Shown here one piece after another: positions 46,636 through 58,602 of a stretch of 64,000 bases of DNA. The notes under the pieces are model-generated. The model ran no database searches. It saw only the letters and a list, made by a program, of their open reading frames with translations, and was not told where the DNA came from. The position numbers and the translations under genes are program-made. The stretch covers positions 28,797-92,796 of the forward strand of contig WTPW01000678.1 in assembly GCA_009809945.1 (NCBI GenBank), given 5' to 3'. The stretch's first letter is position 1; each line of letters starts with the position of its first letter. The stretch comes from Gigaspora margarita. Taxonomy: Eukaryota > Glomeromycota > Glomeromycetes > Diversisporales > Gigasporaceae.

Positions 46636-46932
46636 TGCAATTATTTCACCAACAATTACTTCACAGACACCCCATTTCACTAACAAATTATTCACCAACA
46701 AGCTTATTTACATTTCACTAAAGCTTATTTCACTGACAAAATAATTCTAGTTATTGTCATTAAGATCAGGGTAGGGTCAAGTAAAATTAGGTTTAAAGCT
46801 AGTGTGTTTATAGAAAAAACTTGTTAGTGAAATGAGCTTCAGTAAAATGTACTGTCAGTAAAATGAACTTGCTAATAAATAATTTGTTAGTGAAATAGGT
46901 GTCTGTAAAGTGATTGTCAGTGAAATAATACA
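46636..46932. mobile_element. ~297-bp hairpin element with TTTCACTAAC units
   Basis: Left arm 46640-46745 and right arm 46812-46925 are inverse. Both are built of ATTTCACTAACA-like units and include CACAGACACC / GGTGTCTGTA. The centre holds AGGGTAGGGTCAAG. It is another instance of subterminal-repeat architecture. Confidence 0.75.
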
Positions 46933-46994
46933 GATCTGAATTTTTAAATATATATTTTAAATAATAATATTATAAAGAGTATTGCTAATCTTAA

Positions 46995-47281
46995 CAGGCT
47001 GTGAAATTCACAACCCTGCATCTGACCAATCAAAATTGCAGAATCAGCACGATCTGCAAATTTTCTTTGTGAACAAAAACAAAGTATTTTTTACGAAAAA
47101 ATTAAAAAATCACTTCTAACTTAAAATTTTGTCTATGAAACTACTTTTTTTTATAAAAAAAAAATTTCTTGCTAAATTTTACTATAAAGTTTGCTATTTA
47201 TTACAGCCCTAACCCAACCCTAACTCAAATAGAAACCTTTTTTGAAATTTTTTAAAATGGGGGTGTGAATTTCACAGCCTG
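46995..47281. mobile_element. 287-bp MITE, perfect 18-bp TIR, telomere-like interior
   Basis: CAGGCTGTGAAATTCACA and its exact inverse bound the element, each followed by CCC/GGG. The interior contains CTTGCTAAATTTTACTATAA (47168) then CCCTAACCCAACCCTAAC (47207-47224). No clear target duplication is seen. Confidence 0.85.
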
Positions 47282-47299
47282 TGAATTGAAGTAATTTTC

Positions 47300-47480
47300 T
47301 ATTATAAAAACAAATAAAGCAAATCTGAATTGATCAATTTAATAATTATAAGATTAAATAATGGTTTAAAAGTAGACAAAATCTATATAAGATTTTTATT
47401 TATAAAAAATGCAGTAAGATTTATAAAAAATAATTATTATTTAACAAAAAATTATATTCATAGTTATGATTTTATATATG
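47300..47480. repeat. Dispersed repeat J, copy 1
   Basis: Shares TTTAATAATTATAAGATTAA, AAAATCTATATAAG and AATTATATTCATA with 50110-50270, same orientation. The 62-codon frame here is not conserved in the second copy, so it is not a gene. Confidence 0.65.
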
Positions 47481-47601
47481 TTTTTATTAATTGTAAAAAA
47501 TTCAGAAACTCTACTTGATTTTGCAAATGCTGTATAGATCCCTGTGTAATTCTGTATCACATATAGGATTTTTAAAAATTAGAATTTGCTCATCACTACT
47601 T

Positions 47602-48118
47602 TTAAGGGTAGAGTACATGTAGATCAATTTGTCATATGATTTGATGTCCAATTAAATTTTTATAAAAAATTGGAAGATATTACTAAAAAAAATTTTTATA
47701 ATTATATACAATTTTATTAAAACTTTACTTTAATAATACATATATTAAAATATGCTTTTTATAATAGTATAATTTTAATAATTAAAACATATAAAAAAAA
47801 TAAACTTGTATATATTGTAAAGTTTTTTGTAGTGGGTTCAAATTTTCTGTAGTTACACAAAATCGTTGGTTTTGATTGGTCTATATCACATGATTATCAT
47901 ATAATAAAAATGATATCCAATCTTTAAATACATGTATCTTGTTAAGTATTTAACTAATTTTAATAATTTTACTACAATAGAATCAGAAAAACCTATTCTA
48001 CAAACTTTAATTTAGAAGGAAAATAATTAACTTAATAAAATTTTTTAAAATTGTAAAACTAAAAAAATTTTACTATTGAGATCATATGAAAAATGATCTG
48101 CATGTACTCTACCCTTAA
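47602..48118. mobile_element. MITE with TTAAGGGTAGAG ends, copy 4
   Basis: TTAAGGGTAGAGTACATGTA and the inverse ATGTACTCTACCCTTAA, then GATCAATTTGTCATATGA paired with TCATATGAAAAATGATC. The interior is shared with copy 3 (GGTTTTGATTGGTCTATATC). Confidence 0.85.
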
Positions 48119-48395
48119 TAAATATTAATATATATTTAATATATTTAAAATTTCTTTTTCTATAAGAAAATTGAACCAGATCAGCATGGGTTAGTATTGA
48201 ATAGACATGGGACTTTGTAACATGAATCTAGATTAATTTTAAAAAAGAGGCAACAAAATTTCAAATTAGATGCATCAGATCTAGGTCAGTATTTAGCTCT
48301 AGTTGTTAGCAGGTTCTATAGCAAAATTATTAGCTGGGCACTTTTTACTTAATAAATGAATATGATTTTATTAGTAAAAGTTTTTATGATCTTGA

Positions 48396-48561
48396 GAGAA
48401 CCACAAAATAGATATAGATAGATCAGGTATTAGTTTGCTTATTTTGTGAGGTTTTTATACAGATTTTTTTTATTTTGCCTATTTTGAGGTTTTTTTGCAG
48501 ATCTTTCTATTTTTAGTAATTTATAATTAACCTGACCTATCTATATATATTTTTGGGTTCT
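48396..48561. mobile_element. MITE family C, copy 2
   Basis: The ends GAACCACAAAATAGATATAG and the inverse of CTATCTATATATATTTTTGG match those at 12541-12706. The interior shares TGCAGATCTTTCTATTTTTA, inverted relative to copy 1. Confidence 0.75.
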
Positions 48562-49119
48562 ATCTTGAGCCAAAATTGATCAATTCCAATCCAGTTAGCC
48601 ATGATCCTAATGCACTCTGATATATTTTAACCCAAATTTTGGAAACCTCCTATATAAGTTGGGTCAAGATCTGGAATTGTACAGTATAGTTCAAATTGGT
48701 ATAGATTCTGTGAGCTATGTAGAACTGCATGCCTATGCCAATTGGGCCATAAATAGCTTGGGTTTGGCAGCAGTTTACTAGTCAAATCAGCATGAGATTT
48801 GGTATAGTAATGAATATAAATGCATATGCCACTGCATTAATAATATGGATTAACTATTATAACATAAATTTATATACTGTAAGTGCGAAATAATAGGCAT
48901 GGACATTATTTTGAAATTTGGGCACCTCAAAATAGCATATAGTGTCTTGAATTAGCACCCATGCATGTTTCAAATTAACATGCACCTGATATAACTATTA
49001 ATTGATTTGTGTGACAATTCAACTGCATTATTGATCTGGGCTATAAAAACTTAGTATTTATAGCTGTTCTTGTCTATATAGTAAAAAATTTACCAAATAG
49101 TTATTTTGCCATTTTAATA
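48562..49119. other. Gene-free stretch with GCACCTCAAAATAG island
   Basis: 48880-49000 carries GGACATTATTTTGAAATTTG and ATTAGCACCCATGC, related to the ends of 29085-30325. The rest is unassigned. Confidence 0.4.
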
Positions 49120-49400
49120 AGTTTTTAATTTTGGTAATAAGTGTTTATGCAATATTTTGATATTTAATATGAGTAATAAGATTAAATAACATTCAAGCCA
49201 ATTATTTATATAAGACTAGATAATTATTAAAATAAATATGACTATTTGATCAGAAATTATAAGCCTGATTATGAATTTTTTATGAGTTGCTTATGAGTTA
49301 TTGTATGCATATAACCTAGTGCTTATAAAGTTTGTATATATGCATCTGATTACTCATAAATTTTAGTACATTTATACTTGGCTATACACCCAATTACTTA
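49120..49400. repeat. Dispersed repeat I, copy 2
   Basis: Direct counterpart of 41750-41990 (AAGCCAATTATTTATATAAG, CTATTTGATCAGAAATTATA). Confidence 0.6.
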
Positions 49401-49461
49401 TTAATCTTTATACATTTATATGATTTGATCACTTTGTACTATTATAATTTTTAAATATATG

Positions 49462-49831
49462 GGTAGTCAAAAGTAGAAACCAAGAAATTTGGCCTTTTTT
49501 TAAAAATAAGATTTTAGATTAGTTAGATATATTTTTTAAAGCCAAATCTTTTTTATTTGATAATGAAAAAATAAATTTTATAGTTATTAAAAACTTTTAA
49601 TTGTAAAATTAGCAAAATTTAAAAATATATCAATATCTAACGTCACATATTTAGTTATTAATTATCATAGTAAATCTATAAAAATTAGCTAATCAGTTGA
49701 AATAACAAACTGGTTTATAATTTGGAATCATTTTTTTAGGTTTGTTTTGTTTTTGTATAACAAAACATAGTTTGCCAATTATCTCAAAACTTATAATTAT
49801 CTAAATTCTTTGGTTTCTACTTTTGACTACC
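49462..49831. mobile_element. 370-bp MITE with 28-bp TIR
   Basis: GGTAGTCAAAAGTAGAAACC and its inverse GGTTTCTACTTTTGACTACC bound an AT-rich interior. Flanks are TATAT-rich on both sides, so the target duplication is ambiguous. Confidence 0.85.
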
Positions 49832-49858
49832 TATATATTTATATAATAATATTAATAT

Positions 49859-50088
49859 TTGTCGCAGCTGATGCTAAAAATGGCTGATGCTGAAATTTGG
49901 TGTCACAATTTGAAAATATATGCCCTGCTAAAATCTACCTATACTCTTTAATATTCAATTCTAACCCTAAACCCTAACCCAACCCTAAAAAAAAAACTGT
50001 CAAAATTGCCCAAAAAAATTTTTAAAAAATTTGTATCAAAATAGGTTGAAATTTCAGTATCAGCCATTTTCAGCATCAGCTGCAACAA
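49859..50088. mobile_element. 230-bp MITE, 40-bp TIR, telomere-like interior
   Basis: The ends GCAGCTGATGCTAAAAATGG and the inverse CCATTTTCAGCATCAGCTGC extend into GCTGATGCTGAAATTT. The interior at 49961-49988 is CTAACCCTAAACCCTAACCC followed by AACCCTAA. Confidence 0.88.
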
Positions 50089-50109
50089 TATTTTAGAAAC
50101 AAATTGATA

Positions 50110-50270
50110 AAATTAAAACAACCTGAATCAATAAATTTAGTAATTATAAGATTCAAATAATAGTTAAAAGTAGGCAAAATCTATATAAGCATTTTTATTT
50201 ATAATAAATGCAATAAGATATAATTATTCTTTTAACAAGAAATTATATTCATAATGATGATTTTTAAGGG
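50110..50270. repeat. Dispersed repeat J, copy 2
   Basis: Counterpart of 47300-47480. Both copies lie close to a telomere-like MITE (just after 46995-47281 and just after 49859-50088), so repeat J and the MITE insertion sites may belong to one larger repeat. Confidence 0.6.
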
Positions 50271-50426
50271 TTTATTGTAGTGTAAAATAAATATCTAATA
50301 CTATTATACAGTAAAGAGAGCTCTATTTATCAGCTGATTAGGGTTTCACTAAGTAGCGGACCCTCCTACTCCCATCTGAGATTAAAATTTTATAAAACAT
50401 ACATATATAATAATATTAAATATTGA

Positions 50427-50650
50427 ATAACTTTTGGTCTACTAGTCTGATTTGGATGATTTAACTACCAAAATGCTCATCTCAATGAGATGATCTAACA
50501 ATTCTAAACTCATCAAAATCCAGTTACAGGATCCCAAGATTATTGTGATTTTAATAGTGATTTATAAAATTACTATGTAAAATTTTTTAATATTAAATAA
50601 CTTTTGATCCACTAGTCCATTTTGAATGATTTAACTACCATATAATGCAA
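50427..50650 (+). repeat. Two direct copies of the shared core
   Basis: ATAACTTTTGGTCTACTAGT... with GATGATTTAACTACCAAAAT (50427-50520) and ATAACTTTTGATCCACTAGT with ATGATTTAACTACCATATAA (50598-50650). The first is followed by TGAGATGATCTAACAATTCT, as in the LTR and at 63600. Confidence 0.7.
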
Positions 50651-50689
50651 CAAATAAGCTACCTTCAAAAAAAGCTAGCCCTCTCTTTT

Positions 50690-51105
50690 GGTCAATAAAT
50701 GCAAAAATGTCTTTGATCCAATAATAAACTATTTTATGATCGATAAAAGTTGTTATATACTAAAGTCCAAATTTTACTAAGCAAATCGATTAAATCACTT
50801 AAATAAACTTATTCAGAAGATCAAATATATATATTCTGAAATTTACAATGAATTGAAGAATGTTTTATTAATTGGATTTTAATTTTTACATTCAATAAAA
50901 AGATTAAAATTTTATTAATAATATATATTCATTAAAGTAAAAATTAAAAGTCAAATAACAACAAGTACTCCTTTTTTGATAAAACTTTTAGGGTAGATGT
51001 AGTTTAGTCTACCAAATAAAGTTACTTAAGTGTCAATAACCAATTTACATAGTAGAATTAGACTTTACTATATAATGACTATTGGCAATAGACCAAAAAT
51101 CTTAA
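50690..51105. repeat. Foldback hairpin, relative of 4490-4870
   Basis: Inverse arms about 50740-50920 and 50925-51100 contain AATAAACTTATTCAGAAGAT and AAGTAAAAATTAAAAGTCAA. 51106-51760 is AT-rich, with GCACATGCACATACTCAAAATAATGC-type units split at 51340-51410 but no gene. Confidence 0.65.
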
Positions 51106-51930
51106 AAATAATATATATAATATTATATATACATATATATATTATATTATATTTAGGTCCTTATAATTCTCTACCCACCACTCTAAAAACTTAGCTAATA
51201 AATAGCACACCCCTAACTTTATAGGGGCTACTGGTAAGTTGCTATGTAATAAATAATTTTTTAGGTTTTACTATGCTATACAAGGTGCATATACATTATT
51301 TAAAAATATTTGGCTTTAAAAATTAGTTTTTATTTCAAAAATTATGCACATGCACATACTCAAAATAATGCACAGGTTAATCAATTAATGTGCAAAAAAG
51401 CATTATTTTGCACTTATATAGTAAGTTAATTAATATAAAATGAACATGTTAACTGTCTATAAAGTAAAATTTTGTAAAGAATTTTTTTTTTGTTAAGACA
51501 CACAAGAAGTATCGTAAGTAAAATTATAAGATATTGCTCTTTTTTAAAAAAAATTATTTAATGATCTTTTATTTTCTATGAAATGAGCTAGTCATATCAT
51601 AAGCCAACATGAGTGTAATATACACATATATATTATCTGAACATTTCATATAACTTGATATTATTTACTACCTTTTTCCATAATACCCATGCTAATTTTA
51701 CTATTCTATTCTGTAAAATATTCCTATGTGTACTACATGATCTGTGCTATTTTGAACATTCCTGACTAGATTGCTAGTAAAACTAATAAAACTAGTACTA
51801 TTTAAAATCTGATTGGCTATTGAATGCAATAGCCAATTAGATTTAGATAGTTACTAGTTTCACCAGTATGATTTAGTCTTATCAACAACTCTATTCCTAA
51901 CACAAACTGTACTACAACTAGAAATGAGTA

Positions 51931-53000
51931 TGGTTACAGTCTGGGACCTATAAAATTTTAGTTTTAAAAATTCAAAATTTTTTCTAATAATAACAAAAAT
52001 TTTAGCAAAATTTAGTTTATGTTTAATAAATTTTAGATAAATTTTGATTTAAATTTAATAAGTTTTAAATAAATTTTGATTAAATTTAATAAAATTTGAT
52101 AAATTTTGATTTAATTTAGAAAATTTTATATGTTAATTCTTTTGAAGAATATATTATAAGAACAAAGCTTGTAATTCAATTTAATGCAAAAACAATTAGA
52201 AATTAAATTGCACTAATCACATCTTTAGATTATAGTATTAATATTTGATACAAACTAGTCAAGTTCAGTATATCTTAGAAATTATTTAAATAAATTTGTA
52301 TAAAATTTTTATTAAAAATAAAACATGTATTACTAGAGATAGATCTTTTGAATCTGCTGCACAGGCTTGCACTAGTAGTTTGCTGCTAATGCAGACCAGA
52401 ATTATAAAATTCTAAAATATTCTGAAATTACAAAATATTCTTATGTGCAGTCTCATTTATATATATCACAAACTATAATTAAAATATAGAAATTATTAGA
52501 AAATTTTAGTTAAATTTAATAATTTTAGATATAAAAAACAATCTGATTGTTACTAGTAGTAATACAGTTACAATCACATTGGCCAATCACAGCATGTACT
52601 AGAATTTAAACAAATACTACAATTAATTATTGTTAGGGTCAAAGTTAGATTTGAGTTAGAGTTTAGATTAGAACATAGCAAATAGTAATATTTAGCAAGA
52701 ATTTTTTTTAATTAAAAACCAAATGTGGTTTTACAAATGAAATTTCGAGTTATTAAAAATTTTAAATTTTTATTGTTTTCTTTATTTTGTGTAATACAAA
52801 TGTTATACCTGATCCTGTAAAGTGATTGGCAATTACAAATATCATTTTATCACTATTAGCAACAAATAAATTTACTATATATAAATTCTCTAAATTTAAA
52901 ATTTTAAAAAATTTTAGATGATATTTGAAATTTTAGAGTTTTTGTAAAAAATTTATATCTAAAATTTTATAGGTCCCAAATTATAGTTATAGCCATTTGT
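51931..53000. mobile_element. ~1.07-kb TIR element, GGGACCTATAAAATTTTAG ends
   Basis: GGGACCTATAAAATTTTAG and its inverse CTAAAATTTTATAGGTCCC lie just inside GGTTACAGTCT / AATTATAGTTATAGCC. Subterminal AAATTTTAGATAAA or TTTGATTTAATTT units occur at 51960-52130 and 52890-52960. The interior (52625-52810, minus strand) has a weak telomere-like module. No transposase. Confidence 0.65.
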
Positions 53001-53309
53001 AACTAGCTATAGCTGAATTGTAGCTAAGCCAAATTTCAAAATAGATTGATATAGATCAGCCTAATAAGTAAAAAATCCTATAAAGATATATATATCAACT
53101 GTACCAACCAGGAATATAGAAAAATTTGGATGTCAAATTGTAAATTTTTATTTGGGTATCAAGTAATATTTGATAAAATTTGGATAAAAAAATTAAAAAT
53201 TTGGAAAATTTTGTATATTAAATTTTATTATTTCATTAATTAAAATATAGCATATTAGTATTTTTAATGAATCTTCACTTAAATTTTGCCTATCATCTTC
53301 TAAAAATTA

Positions 53310-54111
53310 TTATAAACTAAAAAACTTCTTTCTGCAATACAAAAAGAAATAGACAACTAAATATAAATTGAAGCTATACTACTTAAAATCAGAAGTGAAG
53401 AAGATATTTTATTTCAAAATTCCTCCAAATTATTAAATTCAATTAAGATCAAATTTGGATTACAATCAAGAGCCCACTTGTATAATAATTCATTAAAAAA
53501 ATTACTAAATTCAGAAATTTGTATTAAATAATTTTGAATATTATGATTAATAATAGCTAATTTAATAAAATAAATTTGTACTGCAATAAAAAGTAATCAA
53601 AAAGGATGATATAAAAATGATTATCAAATTTTTTATATATAGCAGCAAAAACTGCTTAAAATACAGAATTAAAAATATATAGCTCAGATGCAAGTTTTGT
53701 AATATACAAATCAATTTTATTTCCAAAGTCTGTACTAAATTCACTATCTTTTAAAAAATTTCAAGTTGTTGTATTCTATTTTCAACAAATGGAATAACTG
53801 GATTATTTTCAGACAGAAAAATTAAGATCTGTAAGAAATTTTTTGCCATATTGCTAGATAAATGATTAAATAAATTTGAGCTCATATATATTCTTTAGAA
53901 TTATTAAAAATGTCTATAATTTTATTGATTGTCTCAGTTGATTTAATTTTTTGTTCTGTTTGTAAAACCCTTGAATATATTTAAGGTAATTATACAAATA
54001 AAATGATATTTGAAACCCAAGTATTCCAACAAGTTGCACCTGGTAATAGCATAAACTTTAATAAAACATCTGATTGTTGATTTAATTTGTGACACTTTAG
54101 ATAATGCATAT
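53310..54111 (-). pseudogene. Degenerate hAT-like transposase remnant
   Basis: Minus-strand frames read a TRCNLLEYL-like segment (hAT TRWNSTY region) near 54000-54050, then asparagine- and phenylalanine-rich blocks, and a FCIAERSF-like segment near 53330, resembling the C-terminal dimerisation motif of hAT transposases. Many stops interrupt it. The LTR element at 54112 cuts its 5' side. No TIRs were tied to it. The assignment is tentative. Confidence 0.35.
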
Positions 54112-54819
54112 TGTTGACCTATAGAAATTGCTATGAACCACAAAATCGATCATAACTCTTGATCCACTGATCCAAATTCGATGAAACAACCACCATTCGA
54201 ATCAGCTCACTGAGACGGTTCTAACGAGCTAAAGATTATCCCTNTACGACCACTGNATGACAAGATCGGAACCAATAAGTGATCAATCATGTGATCTGAA
54301 ATCTGATTGGTTAAGCGATTACTGCGGGCAAAAGCGTCACTAGTAGCATTTGTAAAATATGTCATATTTATAGCATATATTCTATATATTTTATTTATTC
54401 AACATATATCATTTATTACATATATTTTATTTATACTATTTATACTATATATTTTATTAGTAGCAGATATAGCATATATTACACATGTAGTAGATATAGT
54501 CTGTTACATTTGTAAAAAATCAAAATGTATAAAAGCAGCAGATGTGGACCCTAAGTTCAACATCGAGTCTTCATACTCTTTCACTAATAAATACATTTAT
54601 TTATTATTTAAATTAAACAATTACTAGTATCCTCATATACTTTTAATTGTAGCCTCTTTCGTAATTGCAAATTGCCAAAAATCTTCTTTGTTAAGTTTTA
54701 TTGAAAAACGCCTTTCGACTTAGATATATCACAGTAACAAGTGAGGTTACACAAAGTGTTCACTGTCTAAGATCGCTCTAGTTACCTACCATCTTTAAAG
54801 AAGTGGATAAAGGATAACA
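54112..54819 (+). repeat. 5' LTR
   Basis: Starts TGTTGACCTATAG and ends GGATAACA. TATAAAAG at 54528-54535 is a likely promoter box. The first 120 bp contain the shared core (GATGAAACAACCACCATTCG). A 106-codon frame (54307-54627) lies inside and is equally open in the other LTR; it is hydrophobic and AT-driven, probably not a gene. Two uncalled bases are present. Confidence 0.9.
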
Positions 54820-55430
54820 AATTGGTGGTGACTGTGAGATTCTTTCTCCACCTTTGCATTGTATTTTGAGAACCTGAAAAATTGGATTTTTGACTTCGTG
54901 GAACGTTTGCCACTAGGAAAAGTCAATTGATTTTGCTCCGTTTGAGCTGAAATTTTAACTGTATACTCTTTGGAAGAGTCCGCATTCTTTCTACTAAGCT
55001 TATCTTAGAACGAAAACGCTACTCCGAACAAGAAACCTTCGTGACGGCATTTTCTCTCTCTAAAGATTTGAAAAGAAAGAAACGATTGCAACTAAGTAAA
55101 GTTGATCAATTTAGATCCGTTTGATCTGAATTTTGAGGATAAACCCTTTGAGAGATTCTGCATCTTTTCTATTAAGCTTATCATAAGATGAAAATCCCAC
55201 CGAAATTCGTAAATCGAAGTGACGGCATTTTTCCTCTTGAAAGATCTGCAAAGAAAAGTTTCTCTACGATTACGTTACACAGAACGAAATCAATCATTGN
55301 GAGACAANCTGTGGATNAAATNTTGNNATTTATGCACTNTTAGNNNNAGAAGAACNTCAGGAACATTCTTCTATTAAGTGACAATGCATATTGATTTAAT
55401 GAAATTTTGTGAAATTAATAGATATTAAAA

Positions 55431-56549
55431 ATGTCTTACTGGAAATCACCAAAAGTGACGAAAAATCAATGGAAGTATGAAGAAACATACTATATAAATC
55501 AAACCACAAATCAAAGACAAACTCAAAGATACAATAAGAGAAAAGAGACCCATGATGAAAACCTGAAAGTAAAAGACCTAGAAAATGAATGTGCAAGATT
55601 ATATGCAACACTTACTGATGAACAAGCTTTGGAAGTCCAAGAAATTGTTGATGAAACCTTTGGAAATCAAACTTTTGATAACAGACAAATTCCTAAAATG
55701 TTAAAAATTTTTAAGAAAATATTAATTGAAATCAAAACAGATTGTAAACCAAACTATACAGAAGAAGATATTGTATACTTACCCTCCTATATTCAGTTAA
55801 CTACAGCCCCAGAAAAGAAAATCTCTTCTTCAATAACACCAATTACAAAAGCTTGCAAACCAGAATCACACAATGAAGCTGTAGATGAAATTCTTGATGC
55901 TTACCATATTACAGAAGATCCAAAAGAAAATGATGAAATTGATCTTGAAGCTATGATTGATGATTTAAACATTTTAGACACTTGGACATCAGAATCAAAA
56001 ACTGTTAAAGCTGATGCTAAAGAAGATAATCTTGGAACACCTGAACAGCATTTAGAAAATATGGATGATAAACAAATCAAACCCAGAGAATTCTGTGATC
56101 AAAATAGAAAAACTCTTGATGAAGCTATTGAAAATTGGAATAGAAAAGTTAATGAGTTTAAGAGAACAATTAATGATCAAGAGAAAATAAAGAACCCATA
56201 CCCAATTGAGTCTGAAGAACCTCAACCTGCTGATATAGATCATGTCCTTGATAGTTATTACCAAGATGAAATTAGTGTTAAGGAAAAAGAACAAGAAGCA
56301 CTTACATATCACCAAAAGTCTGATGAAGTAGATAATGATGAAATATCCAGACAGTATTCCACACAATATCCTGCTAGTAACTTCTCTGGAAAATTATTAG
56401 AATATTTTCAAGAAATATCTAATGTCTATATACTATATACACTATTCAATCTGCCCCAATGGATAAAAACCCAAACATTTGATCCTGGAGGATTCTATGA
56501 GCAAAATAGAAAAATATTCTCACCCACAAGTCCGATTTTGATGAAATAA
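55431..56549 (+). CDS. LTR-element ORF1, acidic 372-aa protein of unknown family
   Basis: A single open frame from ATG after a ~600-base leader. Hydrophilic, rich in Glu, Asp and Lys; the position would suit a gag-like protein, but no CCHC knuckle or capsid motif is recognised. A motif recurs at about residues 150 and 277 (DEILDAYH, DHVLDSYY), and DVIIDAPPYH in ORF2 is similar. The N-terminus is basic and Gln-rich (NQTTNQRQTQRY). Confidence 0.6.
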   Translation: MSYWKSPKVTKNQWKYEETYYINQTTNQRQTQRYNKRKETHDENLKVKDLENECARLYATLTDEQALEVQEIVDETFGNQTFDNRQIPKMLKIFKKILIEIKTDCKPNYTEEDIVYLPSYIQLTTAPEKKISSSITPITKACKPESHNEAVDEILDAYHITEDPKENDEIDLEAMIDDLNILDTWTSESKTVKADAKEDNLGTPEQHLENMDDKQIKPREFCDQNRKTLDEAIENWNRKVNEFKRTINDQEKIKNPYPIESEEPQPADIDHVLDSYYQDEISVKEKEQEALTYHQKSDEVDNDEISRQYSTQYPASNFSGKLLEYFQEISNVYILYTLFNLPQWIKTQTFDPGGFYEQNRKIFSPTSPILMK

Positions 56550-58180
56550 TTATTATTCAGTACATCTCAGTATGCTAAACCAGAATCTTCAAGAAATTAT
56601 ACATAGTTGCTTAGTACAAAAACATTTTCTTATATTTTGATGAACCTTTAACAAATATACATAATCTTTAAAAAATGATTTCTTTATTATCTTATCTTTA
56701 ATTTAGTACATTTACCCAAACCCAACCTAAATTCTAATTATACACTACCCACTTCCTAGCCCTATTCTAAATTAAAAACACATCTAACAATGTACAAGCC
56801 AAAATTTCGAATCTACTACATTCCGAAGTCACTAAAACTTGGAATCCAGCAAGATCGCGAATCTACCAAAATCCCAAAGCCAATTCCCAATGTTCTAAAT
56901 CACCGAAATCCAATTCTACTACCTCCAAATCCAGCATCTTAACCACCAACCGAAGCTTCAACTACTCTAGAGATCCCGCCTTCTAACCGATTCGTTGAAC
57001 CTAATTCACCCTATTAAAAAAAAAAAAAATTTTTTTTTAAACCCAAACAAGTATAGACCATGACACATTAATATGTACAAGATATAGTAATCTGCCGCTG
57101 CAGTACCACCGGTTCAAGCCCCAATGAAAAATACTTAACTTACCTCAAGACAATTCCCACCAAAGCGAAATACTCTGTGATATCATATCCAATTTTAATC
57201 GTATTCATTCGAAAATATCTACATCAAGATATTCATCCGCGAATATTCTGTTAAAAGAAAATTATAAAGAGTATATTACCGATCTAGGTTTATCAAAACC
57301 GATTGATGAAAAGGAAGAACAATCGATTACCATCGGTTATTTATTACTTTAATTGAAAAAAAAAAAAAATTTATAACGTATCTTACTGATTTAGTTTATC
57401 AAAACCGCTTGATAAAAAAACGTATTCATGAGCCTTACCTTATAACGCACCAGAGCTCTTCTAAAAACAACCACATGCTCAAAGCTCAGATAATTATTCA
57501 TTCGGAATAATTAAGGCCTAGATTTGGACCAAGAATTTCTGATTATTATATTTAATTCGAATCCAGGAAAACGTCCAACATCTATCGAAACCAACAAGAC
57601 CAACCCTACCTCGAACGCCCGAACAAAGAGAACCTTATGAATGACAAGATCTACGTCCGCCAGAATGCCGAAAAATGATGAAACCTAGAATAAAGAACGA
57701 ACTACTTGGTTGAAAATTTCGAAACATAACCAAGACCACCAAAATGACGAATATAAAACGACACTTACCTCCACAACGGTAACCCGCACAAACAACAAAT
57801 TCGAATCCTCACGAAAGTCCAAATGCAAAAGAAAACATTAACACTGAAGAACGACGACGCCGAAACGAAAGTCTTTAACTGACAAAGACTTCGCACCAAC
57901 AACGACCAAGAAGTCTACGAACACCTAGAATGACGACCCTGAGTTTAAGTTCGGTCCCTATATTAAAGAAAAAAAAAAAAAAAAAGAGTTAACATTAGTG
58001 TTAACCGGAAAAATTTTAAATTTAACATTACACATTTTACACATGATCTTCTAGTGTAACATAATGACTATTGTATTACTATGATCATTATTTAGACCGT
58101 TTTCCCCCTATTTTTCTTTTATTTTTATTTTTTTTATTTTTCTTATTTTAGTAATACTTCAAAAATGACAACAGTGTAGA
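56550..58180. other. Non-coding interior of the LTR element
   Basis: 56560-57960 shows no long frame on either strand. It has above-local GC and homopolymer patches (A-runs near 57015, 57357 and 57970). 58060-58155 is T-rich. It occupies the space where pol would be in an autonomous relative. Confidence 0.6.
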
Positions 58181-58187
58181 ACTATTT

Positions 58188-58568
58188 TTGCAGGAACTAA
58201 CCGAAATAGAACCAGCTGATGTTATTATTGATGCTCCCCCTTATCACCAAAAGGACAGAACTAAAAAGAAAGTCCAGTTAACCTATCAGGCATTAAGAAA
58301 CACAGCAAGGTTAAGGAACAATGAAACTAATCGTATTAGAACTCTGGCCTATGCCTACTATCTAGGAGAACTATTAGAGACCAAACCCAAAACTCCTGCT
58401 CAACGAACAGTTTTGGCAAATCTCCTAACAAAACACTATGAAGTAGTTTCTACAAGAGCCTATAAAATAATTGCTCCCCATGGAAAAGAAGCTATTTATA
58501 GGACTAAATTCTTGACTTTGTACAATTTCAAGAAGTTACATTCTATGGACCTTGCCTTCCTCTGTTAA
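58188..58568 (+). CDS. LTR-element ORF2, ~125-aa basic protein
   Basis: Open from a TTG with no early ATG; it begins right after a T-rich tract ending TTTGCAG, which looks like a splice acceptor, so it may be an exon. Basic (KDRTKKKVQ, RNTARLRNNETNRIR), ending FLTLYNFKKLHSMDLAFLC just before the 3' LTR. No family recognised; could be a nucleic-acid-binding or packaging function. Confidence 0.45.
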   Translation: MQELTEIEPADVIIDAPPYHQKDRTKKKVQLTYQALRNTARLRNNETNRIRTLAYAYYLGELLETKPKTPAQRTVLANLLTKHYEVVSTRAYKIIAPHGKEAIYRTKFLTLYNFKKLHSMDLAFLC

Positions 58569-58602
58569 ATTCTCGTGGAATTCGAAAATAAGTCCGGGAG
58601 AA

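Noticed and set aside
53943-54143. 66-codon minus frame as an intact gene
   Set aside because: It starts inside the 5' LTR, so its beginning is younger than the rest; only the older part may be a transposase remnant.
54307-54627. 106-codon hydrophobic frame in both LTRs
   Set aside because: Identical because the LTRs are young duplicates; composition is AT-driven, with no family signature. Kept only as a remark in the LTR entry.
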